From Cephalopachus bancanus (Eukaryota; Chordata; Mammalia; Primates; Tarsiidae): a stretch of 64,000 bases of DNA. The translations under genes were made by a program, and so were the position numbers. The stretch lies in assembly GCA_027257055.1 (NCBI GenBank), contig JAPVLO010000182.1:744001-808000 (forward strand). The letters are read 5' to 3'. Shown piece by piece: positions 47,790 to 59,007 of this stretch. Positions within the stretch are counted from its first letter, which is position 1, and every line of letters begins with the position of its first letter. The notes beneath the pieces were generated by a model. It made no database searches, was not told the DNA's origin, and saw nothing but the letters and a program-made list of their open reading frames with translations.

Positions 47790-48450
47790 TTGGACCCGGG
47801 TGGTGGTCAGGGGTCAGCCTGCGGGACCGCGGGCTGACACCGCCCTTCCAGCCCCGCCCCGTCGGGCGCCCCCGCCCGCACTCTGCGCTGGAGACCCCCA
47901 GCCCCGGGACCGCGTGGTCGGCAGGGGGCGTGGGAAGAGCCGCGAGGCCGCCTGCCCCCGCCGCCGGCCGGCCGGGTGTCCCCCCCCCGGGCAGGGAGGG
48001 GCCCTGGGGCTGAGCCGGAGGCCGGAGAGGGGCGGCGGCCTGGAGGAGGCGGGGTGGGAGCCGCCCCCGCCCCCCCCCCGCCCCCCCGGCAGGACCACCC
48101 CGCGGCCTGGCTCCCCGCCGCCCGGCAGCGTCCGCGGTACGTGACCCCCCCCCGCGCCCCCCTCCGCCCGACCCGCGCGGGGCGGGGAGGGCGCGGCTCT
48201 CGGCCCGCCGGGCGGCCAGGTGCGGCCCCGCCCGCGCCTCGGGGCCGGCCTCCCCCTCCCCGCCCGAAGCTCGCGCCCGCCGCCCCTTCCCGGGGGGGGA
48301 GGTGGGGGGGGGCGCCGGCGCCCGCCCGGCCTCCGCCGAGCCTCGGCGTCCCTCGCCGCGAAACGGGGGCCTCGCAGGGCGGCTGCGGCCGGAGGAGGGG
48401 GCGCCCCGCCCCCGCCCCTTCGCAGGAAGGTCGGACGAAGGCCGGGTGGG
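47790..48450. promoter_or_regulatory. Second CpG island, inside inferred intron 1
   Basis: A sharp GC- and CpG-rich block is flanked by ordinary AT-richer DNA. It carries long C runs (48060-48090) and G runs (48294-48310). It may be an alternative ZNF697 promoter or an enhancer-type island. A weak donor-like GCG|GTACGTGA lies at about 48136. No coding exon was recognised. Confidence 0.6.
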
Positions 48451-49539
48451 AGGGCTCTTGTGCCCAGGGGCCTGACTGGCAGGCAGCCCAGAGGGGGCCG
48501 TTGGGAGAACGTGCCAGGGCGCTCGGGCCCGGTGTTAAATCCGGCTCAGCTACTGGCCTCACGGACCCTCCCCTCACCTCGCTCCCTTCCTCCTTTCCTT
48601 TTTTTTTTTTTTTTACTTTTATAACAGATTCGTTAGCACGTTTACCTCCACTCCGTTAGCAGTGTCTTTAAAGTGATTTGACGAGTCCTTCAAGGGAGTG
48701 GAGTTTGTCTGCAAGGCAGTTGAGCATTTCCCCAGTGACTTTATTGCGGGGCATAAGCATTTTCGAGTCGGAGATGTGTGCGGTAGGAGGGACGCGCACA
48801 TCGTCCAGTTCAGAATCGGACTGGAGCCATGGTGGACTTGCCCAGGCCCACCCGGAAGCGATCTGCCTCCAAGAGGAGGGTTTCGTGATGGCGATTCGGG
48901 GTTGAGAGTCTGCTGTGTGCACTGGTCAGCCAGCTGCAGCTGAAAATATCCCGTGACACTGGCAGGGACGCCTCCTTGAATTAATTCACCTGCATGGGCG
49001 TCACAGGACAAGGTTGAAGAGGACTCGGGCACATTCAAGCCAGCCTTCTCACTGAGCAGGAGCCCCGAGGGGAAACAGACTCACTCAGAGCCCCACTGCC
49101 CAGTGGTTGTGCCGGCTAGAAGCCTTTAGGGGCTAAAACTGGATGTAGAATTAATTTTGTCTGCCTGACTGCTCCCACCAGTCTGTTGTTTCCCCTTAAA
49201 CTTCTACCCCTTCTTACTGGGGGAAGGAGAGCTCCCTTAGGTGGTGTAAGAAGGGTTTACCTAGCCAAGCACTGGTGCCCCATTTCGCTTTATACCTACA
49301 CTGTGTATACACTGTGTACACAGCAGCAGCTGCAAACTGATATGGAATCGAACCTTTCTCCCAGCTCCCCTAAGCAGAGCTAGAGCTTTTAGCAGCAAGC
49401 GTGGGGGAAGCTGTTTGTGCACCTGAAGGCTACTCTCCATGAATATTCCTGTGAACAGGCGACCGCCCCATCCCCCATTTAGGAGGGGTGTGTGTGTATA
49501 ATTTCTTAAATCAAGAAGTTGGCTCAAGTTTCATAATAG
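48451..49539. other. Intron 1 DNA after second CpG island
   Basis: A T run at 48599-48614; no recognisable exon. Confidence 0.35.
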
Positions 49540-49770
49540 TTACAACTACCATTTACCATGCTTCTAACATGCCAGCAGGCTTTGCAAATATTAATCTCAT
49601 CTGGGTCTCAGAACAGCCCTGCAAGGTGGGTGGCGGCATCCTTGTTTTTAGGGATGAAGAGTCTGAGAGTCAGAAAGGCCCGGTTACTCGGACAAGGTGA
49701 AGTAGCTAGCAAGGCGCAGACACAGGTCAGTCTGACTGCAAAGCTATCACACACTGCCCTGCTGCTTACT
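49540..49770 (-). mobile_element. MIR relic
   Basis: CTCAGAACAGCCCTGCAAGGTGG and GATGAAGAGTCTGAGAGTCAG are typical of reverse MIR. Confidence 0.75.
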
Positions 49771-50077
49771 CAGTGTCTGATCCTGGTCTTGCCTAAACAG
49801 GTATCTGGCTGATTCTTATTCTGAGAATGAATGGGAAACATGCCTGACTTATCTACTGACACTTTAGTTCTCTGGTATCCAGATAACATTTCTGAAAATT
49901 AAGTCTTTTAGATTGAGGTCATCACAACTCCTGCCCTTGTCTTCCTTTTTGTTCCCTCTAGAAACAAAGTTGTTTTTTCCTGATAAAAATACATGTTTAT
50001 GTAGAAAATAAAAATGTACACAAAAAGGAAAAGTCTTCCTAAACCACATACCGACTTCTGATTAAGAATGTGGGCAC

Positions 50078-50371
50078 AGCCGGGCTCGGTAGCTCAGCCT
50101 GTAATCCTGCGCCTTTGGGAGGCTGAGGTGAGTGGATTGCCTGAGTCCGAGGGTTTGAGGCCCGCCTGGGCAGCGAGACCTCATCTCTACAGTAAATCAA
50201 AAAATCAGCCAGGCGTGGTGGCGCATGCCTGTAATTCCGGCTACTCGGAAGGCTGAGGCGGAAGGATCGCCGGAGCCCAGCAGGGGAGGCTGCGGTGGCC
50301 GGGAGTGGCCACTGCACTCCAGTCTGGGCGACAGAGTGGGACTCCAACTCAAAAAAAAAAAAGAAAAAAAA
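50078..50371 (+). mobile_element. Full-length young Alu
   Basis: Perfect 15-bp flanking repeats AAGAATGTGGGCACA (50063-50077 and 50372-50386). Confidence 0.95.
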
Positions 50372-50386
50372 AAGAATGTGGGCACA

Positions 50387-50540
50387 AGAACCAAATCCCT
50401 GCCCTGCAACTTAGAATCTGCATGACCATGGGCCAGTTGCTTCTGTGCCTGTTTCCTGCCTGTGAAGTTGGAGATAATATCTTACTTCATTGGGTTTTGG
50501 TTAAGATTAAATGAGTTAATAGCTGCAAAGGCCTCCAAAT
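50387..50540 (+). mobile_element. MIR relic
   Basis: CTGCATGACCATGGGCCAGTTGC ... TAAGATTAAATGAGTTAATAG. Confidence 0.75.
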
Positions 50541-50614
50541 GACCAAGAGATGTTTCAATTTTCTTTTTCTTTCTTTTTCTTATCAAGCTGGGTGTGGTGG
50601 CACATCAGTTTTCT

Positions 50615-50890
50615 TTTTTAAACCTTAGAGTTGGAGTCACTCCTTAGTCCAAGCTCATGGCCACTGCAGCCTCAGCCGGCTGGGCCCAGGTGATCCTTTC
50701 GCCTCAGGCTTCCAGGTAACTGGAGCTGTAGGTGTAAAACACCACGCCTGGCTGATTTTTTGATGTATTGTAGAGACGAGGTTGCGTCAAGTTGCCCAAG
50801 CTGGTCTTCGACCCCTGAGCTCAGGCAGTCCTCTCACTTCCACCTTCCACAGTGCTGGGATTACAGGCATGAGCCACCACGCCTGGTCGG
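50615..50890 (-). mobile_element. Diverged Alu
   Basis: TTAGAGTTGGAGTCACTCC through GAGCCACCACGCCTGG, with deletions in the right arm. Confidence 0.85.
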
Positions 50891-53643
50891 CTTCACATTT
50901 GAGGAGATAACCTTCTGGTCTCCCTCTCTGAACCTGTGTGTACACATGTATAAATATACTGTGCTAGTGTGCAGATACGAATAAGCCAAGAGGAGACATA
51001 TTTCAAACCAGCGACTTTTCATCTGAGTGAGGGGTCGTGACCACCTTTCCTGACCTCTGTATTGCTTGGCAGCTACCTGCCACCCCTGACACGCTGGCTT
51101 GAATGGAACTGAATCCGTACTGTTGGGCGTGCAGGTTTCCAGTTTTGCCTGAACATCGTGCATTTTAAAACAGATCTGAGTAGTGGTTGTGCCACGAATA
51201 GTGTCTGGGTGACAGGTGCTTCGGGCTCTCTTTGGAGCATACCTCATCCTCCCTCTGCGGGGGTGAGCTCACAACCTGCCTTCGTTCCCAGCGAGGCGAC
51301 CCCCGAACTTTTCCTATGCCTGCCCTGAGTGGGGAACTCAGACTCTGGATCCGCCCCATTTAAATCTAGAAAAACCATGTTTCTGTGTTTAATCTCTCTG
51401 ATCTGAATCATCTCCTGGTTCCCAAGAAATCACAAGTCAGAACGTCCTCTTGTCCCGTTCTTACTGTATCTGAGGTGCTCCCTAAGAAGTCTCTCCTTAA
51501 AGGGGGGTAGAGGAGAAGCCCTGTTCCCTGCCTCCCATGAGGGACCTCGAAATCCTGTCCTTTAGGGCAGAGCGCAGCAGTCGCTGTGCACCGTGATTAT
51601 GCAGCATACCCTACCATTTCAGTTCTATGAATTTCTGGTGGGACATGCCTGTTTGATGATGTTATCGATGCGGAATTCCTCCTGCTGGTCTCAGTGGCAG
51701 AAACTGTTGACTAGCCCGCCCTTAATTTCCCCCCTCCCACCCCTCCACCGCCTTTTGCCACCAGCAGACCAGCAGACCGTGTTTGGAAACGCTGCTTTGG
51801 CCTGTCCACCCCCACCCTCAGGTGCACCACATAGGCAGGCTCAAGGCGTGTACTTGTCTATTGTATTTGAGCTCCAGGAGGCAGAAGAGTGAGGGGCAGA
51901 AGCCATCTGGGGTCAACAGTCTCTTGTGGCATTTACCTCTTAAAGGGTCTATGGCCTGAGTGAGATTTTCCTCCTAGAGAAGAAGTCCCGGAGTGCTGGA
52001 AGCCTGGCCTTTTAAACCGTGCACATGCTAAAGAAACTCGGCTGCGTTTCAGGACATTTTGACTGACTAATCTCAGACACAGACATTTTCCCAAGACATT
52101 TAAGGAAAGGGCTCCGTGTTTCACTCGACTTTAGGGAGTATGTCCTCACCCTCAGAAAGAGCCTATTTAGGGTGATGTGTCTGCCAAAAGTAGCGAGGGG
52201 CCGGTGTGTCTTAAGAGGTGTGCTGGAATGGCGTCAGGACTGAGAGGAATAATGTGTGGATTCCACACTTGTGAAAGTCAAAGCATCAGTTACTCTCTGC
52301 AGTATTGTCCAAAGTGCTTTTTAATGAGTTTCCTTCTGACACCCTCCCTGTGTTAAGGTTCTACCCTCCTTTCGCTGATGAGGAAGCTGAAACAATGGGA
52401 GGTTAATTGACGAGCCTTGGGCCTTCTGCAGTGAGACTGACCCAGCCGAATTTTCAATTTCTGTCGTCTGGAAGTCTGGCTTTCCGCTCCCAAGACTTTG
52501 CAGAGCCAGGACTGCCTCAGTGAGGCAGGAACAGCTCCCAACCAAGGAAGGGGCATGTTGTTCAGCCATATTCTTGCGGTCCTGTTTGGGGACTGTAGAG
52601 GCAGAGACCGCTGGTCTCTTCAAAGTCACAGTCCATGATCCTTGACCTAGAAACTGTCTTGCTAACTTGAGCTCAGCTGTAGGAGTGATGGGTGCAGAAA
52701 TAAATTATTTGGGGCTCAACAGCTTAGTCTTGGCAGGGGGCCCTTTAAATTTGAAATGTAAACTTGACAACTACAAAGGGTTTAGGAATTTGATGCCATT
52801 TTCTCTCAACAGTTCACACTGGCCTTTTCTGTAGAGGAGTTACTGATTACCCCTGATGTGCTCCCTGTTAAGGGTTCTCTACAATTTAGATACTGTAAGA
52901 TATGTAATTAGGACTCTAGAGATGGCTTCTAGTACGGAGAGTCCTTGCATCTCTTCCTTCTGCCCCCAAGAGACCTACTGAAGCTTTTTTTTTTTTTGAT
53001 CTTGGCTCACTGCTTCAGGCAAAGCAGAGGATCATCACTACAAAGCTAGGTTGGTGGTGCCGCTGGTGTCGGGGTCTTGAGTAAGAAGTTACCACACTTG
53101 ATGCTTCTGTTATTCTTGTGTCTTGAGTGTCCTTTGCCTCTGGCTCCTTGAAGGCCAACCAATAATGAGCCAAAACACTTGCAAGAGCCAGCGGAGTAAG
53201 AGCAAGGAAAGCCTGGAAATTAGAGGCAGCAACATTGGCTGAATCCCTACTCGGCTGCTTACCGGCTCCGTAGCCTGAGACTAGCGGGGCCTTACTTTTG
53301 AGCCTCAAGCTTTCTCGGCTGTAAAAATCGGGACGGCCGCCTCACTGCTGAACTGTAAGGCCACACTGCCGGCCGTCCACTTCAGAGGCGGAAGCAGATC
53401 GGTTCTGGTCCCGGCAGAGTTGGCACGTGGCCTCAGGCCGAGGCTGCCACTGTTCCGCGGCCATTCAGACCGCCCTCTTCTGCACTCGGTGGTTTACCTT
53501 GAACACGGGGTGGAGCGGAGAGGTGCCGCCTGGGGCTCAGAACTCCCTCTGTTTCACTGGGCTAGGAGGCCAGGGCTAGTCACCATGAGAGGGCGAGGCC
53601 AGACTGACGTGACCTTTCTTTCTGTGTGTTTTGTCTGGAGCAG
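50891..53643. other. Intron 1 DNA up to coding exon
   Basis: MIR-like relics at about 52290-52450 (reverse) and 53200-53330 (forward). Otherwise repeat-poor, with no supported exon. Confidence 0.45.
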
Positions 53644-53906
53644 GGCTTCCCGGTCACCTCCCTCGCCCTCTTCTCCCCGGATGGAAGCAGAGGAGAATCG
53701 GGGTGCGTGTGAACACCAGCACTCAGAAGACAGAGCGATGGGCTCGGATTCCGAGAACTCCGAGGACTGGGACGGGGGCCCCGCGGAAAGGGGGACGGGC
53801 GCGCATCCCCCGGAGGCCGACGAGCGGGACGCCTGCCTGGAGCTGGCGCGGGGCTCCGACCCGCCGCACTCCGGGCAGAGGGAGGTCGTGCCTGGCATCT
53901 GCGCAG
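53644..53906 (+). CDS. ZNF697: ZNF697 first coding exon (exon 2)
   Basis: The acceptor is at 53642-53643, after a pyrimidine-rich run ending TCTGGAGCAG. The donor GTGAGA starts at 53907. Coding begins at ATG 53681, and 75 codons plus one base lie in this exon. It encodes the acidic leader rich in Glu, Asp and Ser. The frame is open upstream to 53420, but the acceptor argues that this part is intronic. Exon number assumes one non-coding first exon. Confidence 0.8.
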
Positions 53907-55710
53907 GTGAGAAAGCTGGGTTTCTAGAGGCTGCCTCGCTCGCACCGAAGTCCCGCTTCTCCAGAATCGTGCCCGGGGCAGCTTTCTCTGTGGGGAGCTC
54001 GCTCGAGGCGGCCGTGAAGCCGACTCAGGCGCCACGCAGCCTCTCTGGAGCTCCCGGGAGCTTCCTCTGCGTTGTCAGTCGAGCCTGAGCCGGCTGGGCG
54101 GGGCGCCCGGGAGAGCCGGCCTCGCTGGAGGTCGCCACCCGTAGCGACGCCACGACGGGAGCGCGGCCGGGTCGTCCTCGAACCCCCTCGCGGGCTGCCG
54201 AGTCGACGAGTCGCGGCGCAAGCGGTGGCGCGGCCCAGTGCTGGGTCAGCAGAAAGGCTTCGGCCGTCTCCGTCGTCGGGGGGGGCGGGCCGACCCCGCG
54301 CGCCCCGGACGGTGACCGCCGCCGCCCCTTGTCGTTGCAGGGGGGCTGCTGCGCGAGGACGACGCCCGGCCCGGCGCGGCCGCCCTGGCGACGTGCGAGT
54401 CGGACAGCGCGTCCCCGCGCCCCCGGGGCGACGAGGAGGACGCGAGCGCCGGGGAGCCGCGCCTGGCGGAGGCGGCGGCGGAGGAGGAGCGGCGGCCGCG
54501 CCCGCCCGCGCTGCCCTGGAGGCGCCACCTCGCCCTGGCGGGCCGGCCCGCCCGCCGCCGCTTCGCCCGGCTGCCCCGCCCCGTGGCCGTGGACCTCGGC
54601 GCGCTGGACAGCCTGGTGGCCAGCCTCGTGGACGCGCCCACCATCTGCCCCGACTGCGGGGAGAGCTTCAGCCCCGGCGCCGCCTTCCTGCAGCACCAGC
54701 GCGCGCACGGCCGGGCGGCGCCCTTCGGCCTGGGGCCCCGCGCGCGGGCGGGCGCGGCGGCGGGCGCGGGCCTGGGCCTGGGCCTGGGTCTGGGCCCGGG
54801 CCCGGGCCCGGGCGCGGCGCCCGCGCCGGCGCGGCCCCCGCGCGAGAAGCCCTTCCGCTGCGGCGAGTGCGGCAAGGGCTTCAGCCGCAACGCCTACCTG
54901 ACCAACCACCTGCGCCTGCACACGGGCGAGCGGCCCAACCTGTGCGCCGACTGCGGCAAGAGCTTCAGCTGGCGCGCCGACCTGCTCAAGCACCGGCGCC
55001 TGCACACGGGCGAGAAGCCCTACCCGTGCCCCGAGTGCGGCGAGGCCTTCAGCCTCAGCGCGCACCTGCTGAGCCACCGGCGCGCGCACGCGGCGGCGCG
55101 CGGTGCGGGCGCGGCGGCGCTGCGGCCCTTCGCGTGCGGCGCGTGCGGCAAGGGCTTCGCGCGCCGCTCGCACCTGGCCAACCACCAGCGCGTGCACACC
55201 GGCGAGAGGCCGCACGGCTGCGGCGAGTGCGGCAAGCGCTTCAGCTGGCGCTCGGACCTGGTCAAGCACCAGCGCGTGCACACGGGCGAGAAGCCCTACA
55301 TGTGCTCCGAGTGCGGCGAGACCTTCAGCGTCAGCTCGCACCTGTTCACGCACAAGCGCACGCACTCGGGCGAGCGGCCCTACGTGTGCCGCGAGTGCGG
55401 CAAGGGCTTCGGGCGCAACTCGCACCTGGCCAACCACCTGCGCGTGCACACGGGCGAGAAGCCCTTCCGCTGCGGCCAGTGCGACAAGCGCTTCAGCGAC
55501 TTCTCCACGCTCACGCAGCACCAGCGCACGCACACGGGCGAGAAGCCCTACACGTGCATCGAGTGCGGCAAGAGCTTCATCCAGAGCTCGCACCTCATCC
55601 GCCACCGCCGCATCCACACGGGCAACAAGCCGCACAAGTGCGCCGGCTGCGGCCAGGGCTTCCGCTACAAGACGCACCTCGCGCAGCACCAGAAGCTGCA
55701 CCTGTGCTAG
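53681..55710 (+). CDS. ZNF697: ZNF697, C2H2 zinc-finger protein (two coding exons)
   Basis: Joining 53681-53906 to 54341-55710 gives a 531-residue protein with no internal stop. The exon 2 donor reads CAG|GTGAGA and the exon 3 acceptor TTGCAG|GGG; the intron is phase 1 and the junction codon is GGG (Gly76). The N-terminus, starting [20 protein letters not shown], matches my memory of human ZNF697 (about 545 residues). Residues 1-125 are acidic and low in complexity, with no KRAB, SCAN or BTB box; a basic patch follows near residues 140-153. There are eleven C2H2 fingers at residues 178-198, 249-269, 277-297, 305-325, 341-361, 369-389, 397-417, 425-445, 453-473, 481-501 and 509-529, all with intact Cys2His2, and most are joined by TGE(K/R)P linkers. 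The protein ends two residues after the last finger. By family it should be a nuclear nucleic-acid-binding regulator. Mouse Zfp697 has been linked to skeletal-muscle remodelling and RNA binding (from memory). The ATG at 53681 has G at +4 but C at -3; Met20 has the better context. The symbol rests on recall, not alignment. Confidence 0.9.
53907..54340 (+). other. ZNF697: ZNF697 intron between coding exons
   Basis: This 434-bp GC-rich GT-AG intron has a strong donor (CAG|GTGAGA) and a TTGCAG acceptor after a CCGCCGCCCCTTGTCG stretch. If retained, the exon 2 frame stays open to a stop at 54086-54088, giving a 136-residue product without fingers. Confidence 0.75.
54341..55710 (+). CDS. ZNF697: ZNF697 terminal coding exon (all 11 zinc fingers)
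   Basis: The exon starts after GTCGTTGCAG (54331-54340) and the stop TAG is at 55708-55710. It carries the rest of the acidic region, a basic patch and the whole finger array. The third-codon positions are almost all G or C, and the exon behaves as a CpG island. A hexanucleotide run at 54769-54816 encodes a Gly-Leu/Gly-Pro spacer between fingers 1 and 2. A 15-residue Ala-rich insert replaces the usual linker between fingers 4 and 5. Confidence 0.88.
54769..54816 (+). repeat. Coding hexanucleotide repeat (GGCCTG/GGCCCG)n
   Basis: Eight in-frame 6-bp units (three GGCCTG, one GGTCTG, three GGCCCG, one GGCGCG) encode a Gly-Leu then Gly-Pro run at ZNF697 residues 219-234, between fingers 1 and 2. 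Confidence 0.85.
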
Positions 55711-55827
55711 GCCCGGCCCGGGGGCGCGTCGGGGGGCGGGGCCGGGCGAGCCGGGCTCGACGGGACGGCCTCCCGCATCCGCGCCGGGGGCGGGGGCGCG
55801 CAGCCGAGCAGCCGTCTCGAGGACCCT

Positions 55828-55884
55828 GCGGGGGCGGCGGGGGCGGCGGGGGCGGCGGGGGCGGCGGGGGCGGGGGCGGGGGGG
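55828..55884 (+). repeat. G-rich 9-bp tandem repeat in the 3'UTR
   Basis: About five copies of GGGGGCGGC end in longer G runs, about 120 bases after the stop codon on the sense strand. It could form a quadruplex in the mRNA. Confidence 0.8.
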
Positions 55885-56674
55885 CGTGCGTCAGCTGCGC
55901 GGGCCCGCAAAGAGGAGGGAACCGGGTCGGCCCGACAGGAGAGCGCGTCTCTCATGCTCTTCCTTTCTCTGAGCCACGGTCGGCTGCGGCTTGGAGGCCT
56001 CCGGGGGAGACGGCAAAAACTGCACGCCCTCCTTTCCGGGGCCACCTCGGATTTTGCCGTTCGTGTACGACGGGTTCTCGATCTCCTGGGAAGTCCTGGT
56101 CCTCTCCTGGTGGCTGTTTCCTTGAAAATGCTGTCGCTTCACGCTGGGCAAAGTGTCGACCCGGACGACAGCCCCCTGCCGCCCTCCCCGTCCCGAGTGG
56201 GTGCTGCACCGGGGTGTCTTTCAGGTCCCGCCTGTGATGCTCTGAGTGCAGGGAGAGGAGCCATCCCAGCCGCGCGCGACTTGCCCCCTCGCAGGTCCGC
56301 CGGATGCGTGTGTTGTCAGTGAGCTTCAAGCCGTCAACGGTCGCCCCGGCAACTAAAAAGTCAGCTGGTTCAGAGCTTTGCTGGGCTTACGGGAGAAATC
56401 CAGAAAGCCAAGGGTCCACATGTTGGGACGCAAGACTCCTTTGCCCCGTCCCCTCCGCTTTGCACCCCTGTGCTCTGTCCTCCGCCAACCCCGCCTCCGA
56501 CCATACCGATGAGGTACCTAGCCCAGGTAAGAATGTCGCCTTCCTGCGTGTGGATGACAGTGGAACTCTCGAGGCTTTATCCCAGGAGGGCACAGTCAGG
56601 GAGCGGCGTCAACGCAGAAATTGCCAAATAGCACAAACAATGAATGTTTTCTGGTTGTGATCTAAATGCCAAAA

Positions 56675-56800
56675 CGGCACTTTGGTATTTGCAAAGTGCT
56701 TTATGCTTTTTAATGATTGTTAGTTGCTTCTCACATCATTGTGAGGTAGATCAGTATTATGGCCCCTGTCTTAGGGAAGGCCTGAGGACAGGAGTGTGCA
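56675..56800 (-). mobile_element. MIR relic in 3' region
   Basis: ATTTGCAAAGTGCTTTATGC ... CACATCATTGTGAGGTAGATCAG. Confidence 0.7.
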
Positions 56801-56903
56801 GCCTGTCCTGAAGAGAGGCTGATGACAAGTGTGAACATTTGTGGCTTGACCTTGTGCGCTCTCAGCCCAGCTGCTAGGAAGACTTACCTGTCATGATTTA
56901 TCG

Positions 56904-56909
56904 AATAAA
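56904..56909 (+). terminator. Candidate poly(A) signal AATAAA
   Basis: This is the first canonical hexamer after the ZNF697 stop codon. No strong GT-rich downstream element is obvious beyond TGCTTGGTGG at 56933. Use is unproven. Confidence 0.3.
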
Positions 56910-56935
56910 ATAAGGACACTGAAAATTCTTATGCT

Positions 56936-58224
56936 TGGTGGAAGACGTAAGGCTAGCCTAGAAGGGCCTCAAAGGACCTTATTGACAAAGCTGGTCTTTG
57001 TCACCTAATTAGCATATCCTAGCTATGTTCTGTTTCTAGTAGGGGGCTGTAATTAGAGGTCTCTTGTGTAGATTTCGGCTACCTATGCTGAAAATCCCTC
57101 CCCCGGGTTAGCCTGTAGAAGGTAGAGTTGTGGAAGGCAGTATTGCTGTTATCTTCACTAGTGATTGTTACCCTACACTTTTCGTGGAAGCATCTTCACA
57201 AACTGTTGGACACAGTTGAAGGGGGAAAAAAGCTATAAGATGGTTTTTACAGTTTTAGCCAAGTTTCTGTGGATGGTAGTTATTTATACTTGATCAGTCG
57301 TATTCTAGTAAGGAACCTCTTTGGGGACTGTAGGAAAGCATGCTTTTGCTGTTATAATACCACTTTTTAAACCTCCCAGTAATTCTGGGTTGTATAATGC
57401 CTGTTGATCTTGCCCTCTTAATCAGTCTATTGTCATTCACAAATGCAAATAGATTTTCAAGCTGTGGACAGTTTTGAAAGACACTAATTCTCATTTTCTT
57501 TTAGTCAAGAGTAATACAAGCAAAATCTAGTGTCCATTATTCTGACTCTTGTAGTCTGAATACTAAGTGTATAAGACCCACCTGAAAATAATGTAGCCAA
57601 TTTGTAGATAATCATACTCTGGGTTTTTCCATGCACATCTACCTCTTCCAGCTGTTTTAAGTTCTCTCAAGTCTGTGCCTATGGAATCTCATTCAGCTTC
57701 CGATTACTCATGGGTTGATTATCCACTTTATGGTTTACGTGGTCTTTTGCTGCCATTGTTAAGCACAGTCTCCTCTGCATCAACTATGCCGCATGTCGCC
57801 AACTTCAGAGGAAGGGCTCAACCGGGAGCGGCGACTGGAGCTAGGGTAAAACAGTGGCATAGAAATCTTTGACTTCATTTGCCTCTCCTGCTCCTCTCGT
57901 GCTCTTTCTGTTGCCACAGATGAGAGAGCCAGCCACTATGTCGGCATTCGTTCTGTGAGCAAATCCCTTAGAACAAGAAAATGGTTCAACCACGCCCCCC
58001 CCTTTATTGGTGCGTTGAAAATGTGATTCCATTTTTCTTTTTTTTACAATTCTTCAGGGAACATATCTGCATTACGTGAGGTGAAATGCACTCAGGAGGT
58101 TGTTTCTTGGGTCTAATTTTAGAGTAATAATATTTCTTCAGCAAACCCTGTTAACTGTGGTTCACCCCGAAAATGTTAATCTGAAGACTCCTACCGACTC
58201 ATTAATGGTGGAGGCAAGAGTGTT
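56936..58224. other. AT-rich 3' flank or extended 3'UTR
   Basis: No gene or clear repeat; may belong to a longer ZNF697 3'UTR. Confidence 0.3.
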
Positions 58225-58460
58225 ACAGGAAGTCCTGACATACAAACGAGCTCGGTTCTGAGAGCATGTTCGTAAGTCCACTTGTTATAAGTCCAACAAA
58301 GCTAGCCTAGGTACCCAACTAACACAATCGGCGATATAACATTGGATGTATTTAACAGGCTATACTGACACCTGGGGGAGAGAAAGAATACATAAAGATG
58401 CAGGTGTGTATTGTTAAAGTTTGTAACTTGAATGTTCATATGTTGGGGACTTACTGTATT
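58225..58460. mobile_element. Possible Tigger/mariner-type DNA transposon fossil
   Basis: GTCCTGACATACAAACGAG ... ATGTTCGTAAGTCCACTTGTTATAAGTCC resembles the ends of non-autonomous pogo/Tigger elements. Confidence 0.4.
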
Positions 58461-59007
58461 TGTTTTCTGGAGAGTGTGGTCAAAAGCAGGCTTCCTCTAC
58501 TGCCCTTACTAAGCAGAACCTGGAACAGTTTAGATAGGCTAGGTGGTTTTATTAAATCTTGAGCTCTGAGTTGGAAGGAGAAGATGAGAAGTCGATCCCT
58601 TGAGCCATGTGGTCTCTTTGCAATCAAGAGACTACATATGTGAAACAGTACAAATTAAGAACCTGTGTTCATAGACAATCTGAACTGTGTTTCTGAAGTT
58701 TGTGCACATTTTCCTTCACTGTAATGTTGTTTTGCAGCTGTTTGTTAAGCTAGTGAATAATTTAATGATCCTAAAAGTAGCAGGTTTTATGTGAGTGTGT
58801 GCTTGTGTATGTGAGAATTGCCTTATTTTCAGGCTGTTTTATTTAATGATGGTTCCTCGGACAGCATTCTGGTGTTCAGCAACCAATATGGAATATTTGT
58901 CATTAAATCCATATCAGTCTTATTTCATTCCATGTCATTATTTCTTCCTTGTTACCCATTAAATGTCACTCAGCTCAATCTATGGAAGCTGTCTTTCAGC
59001 AGAACGA
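58461..59007. other. AT-rich flank
   Basis: Nothing recognised. Confidence 0.35.

Larger units (their letters stand above)
53740..55930. other. Intragenic CpG-rich block over coding exons
   Basis: CpG density is very high across exon 2, the small intron, exon 3 and the first 200 bases of the 3'UTR. This fits the very high GC at third codon positions in the zinc-finger exon. Confidence 0.7.
55711..56935 (+). other. ZNF697: ZNF697 3'UTR, minimal extent
   Basis: The sequence after the stop starts GC-rich with a G-run array (55828-55884), then becomes AT-richer. The first clear AATAAA is at 56904-56909. A MIR relic lies at about 56675-56800. The true 3' end could be farther out, since the human 3'UTR is long; AT-rich DNA without a recognisable gene continues to about 60 kb. 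Confidence 0.4.

Noticed and set aside
53420..53680. In-frame N-terminal extension of ZNF697
   Set aside because: The frame is open, but an acceptor at 53642-53643 and the match of the leader starting MEAEENRG to the remembered human N-terminus favour ATG 53681.
54025..55701. 558-residue antisense frame over the ZNF697 exon
   Set aside because: It is a shadow of the finger repeats and GC-rich third positions; the sense strand has intact C2H2 fingers.
54072..56237. 721-residue sense frame in another phase
   Set aside because: It crosses the intron, the finger exon and the 3'UTR and is Arg/Ala-rich; a frame shadow of ZNF697.
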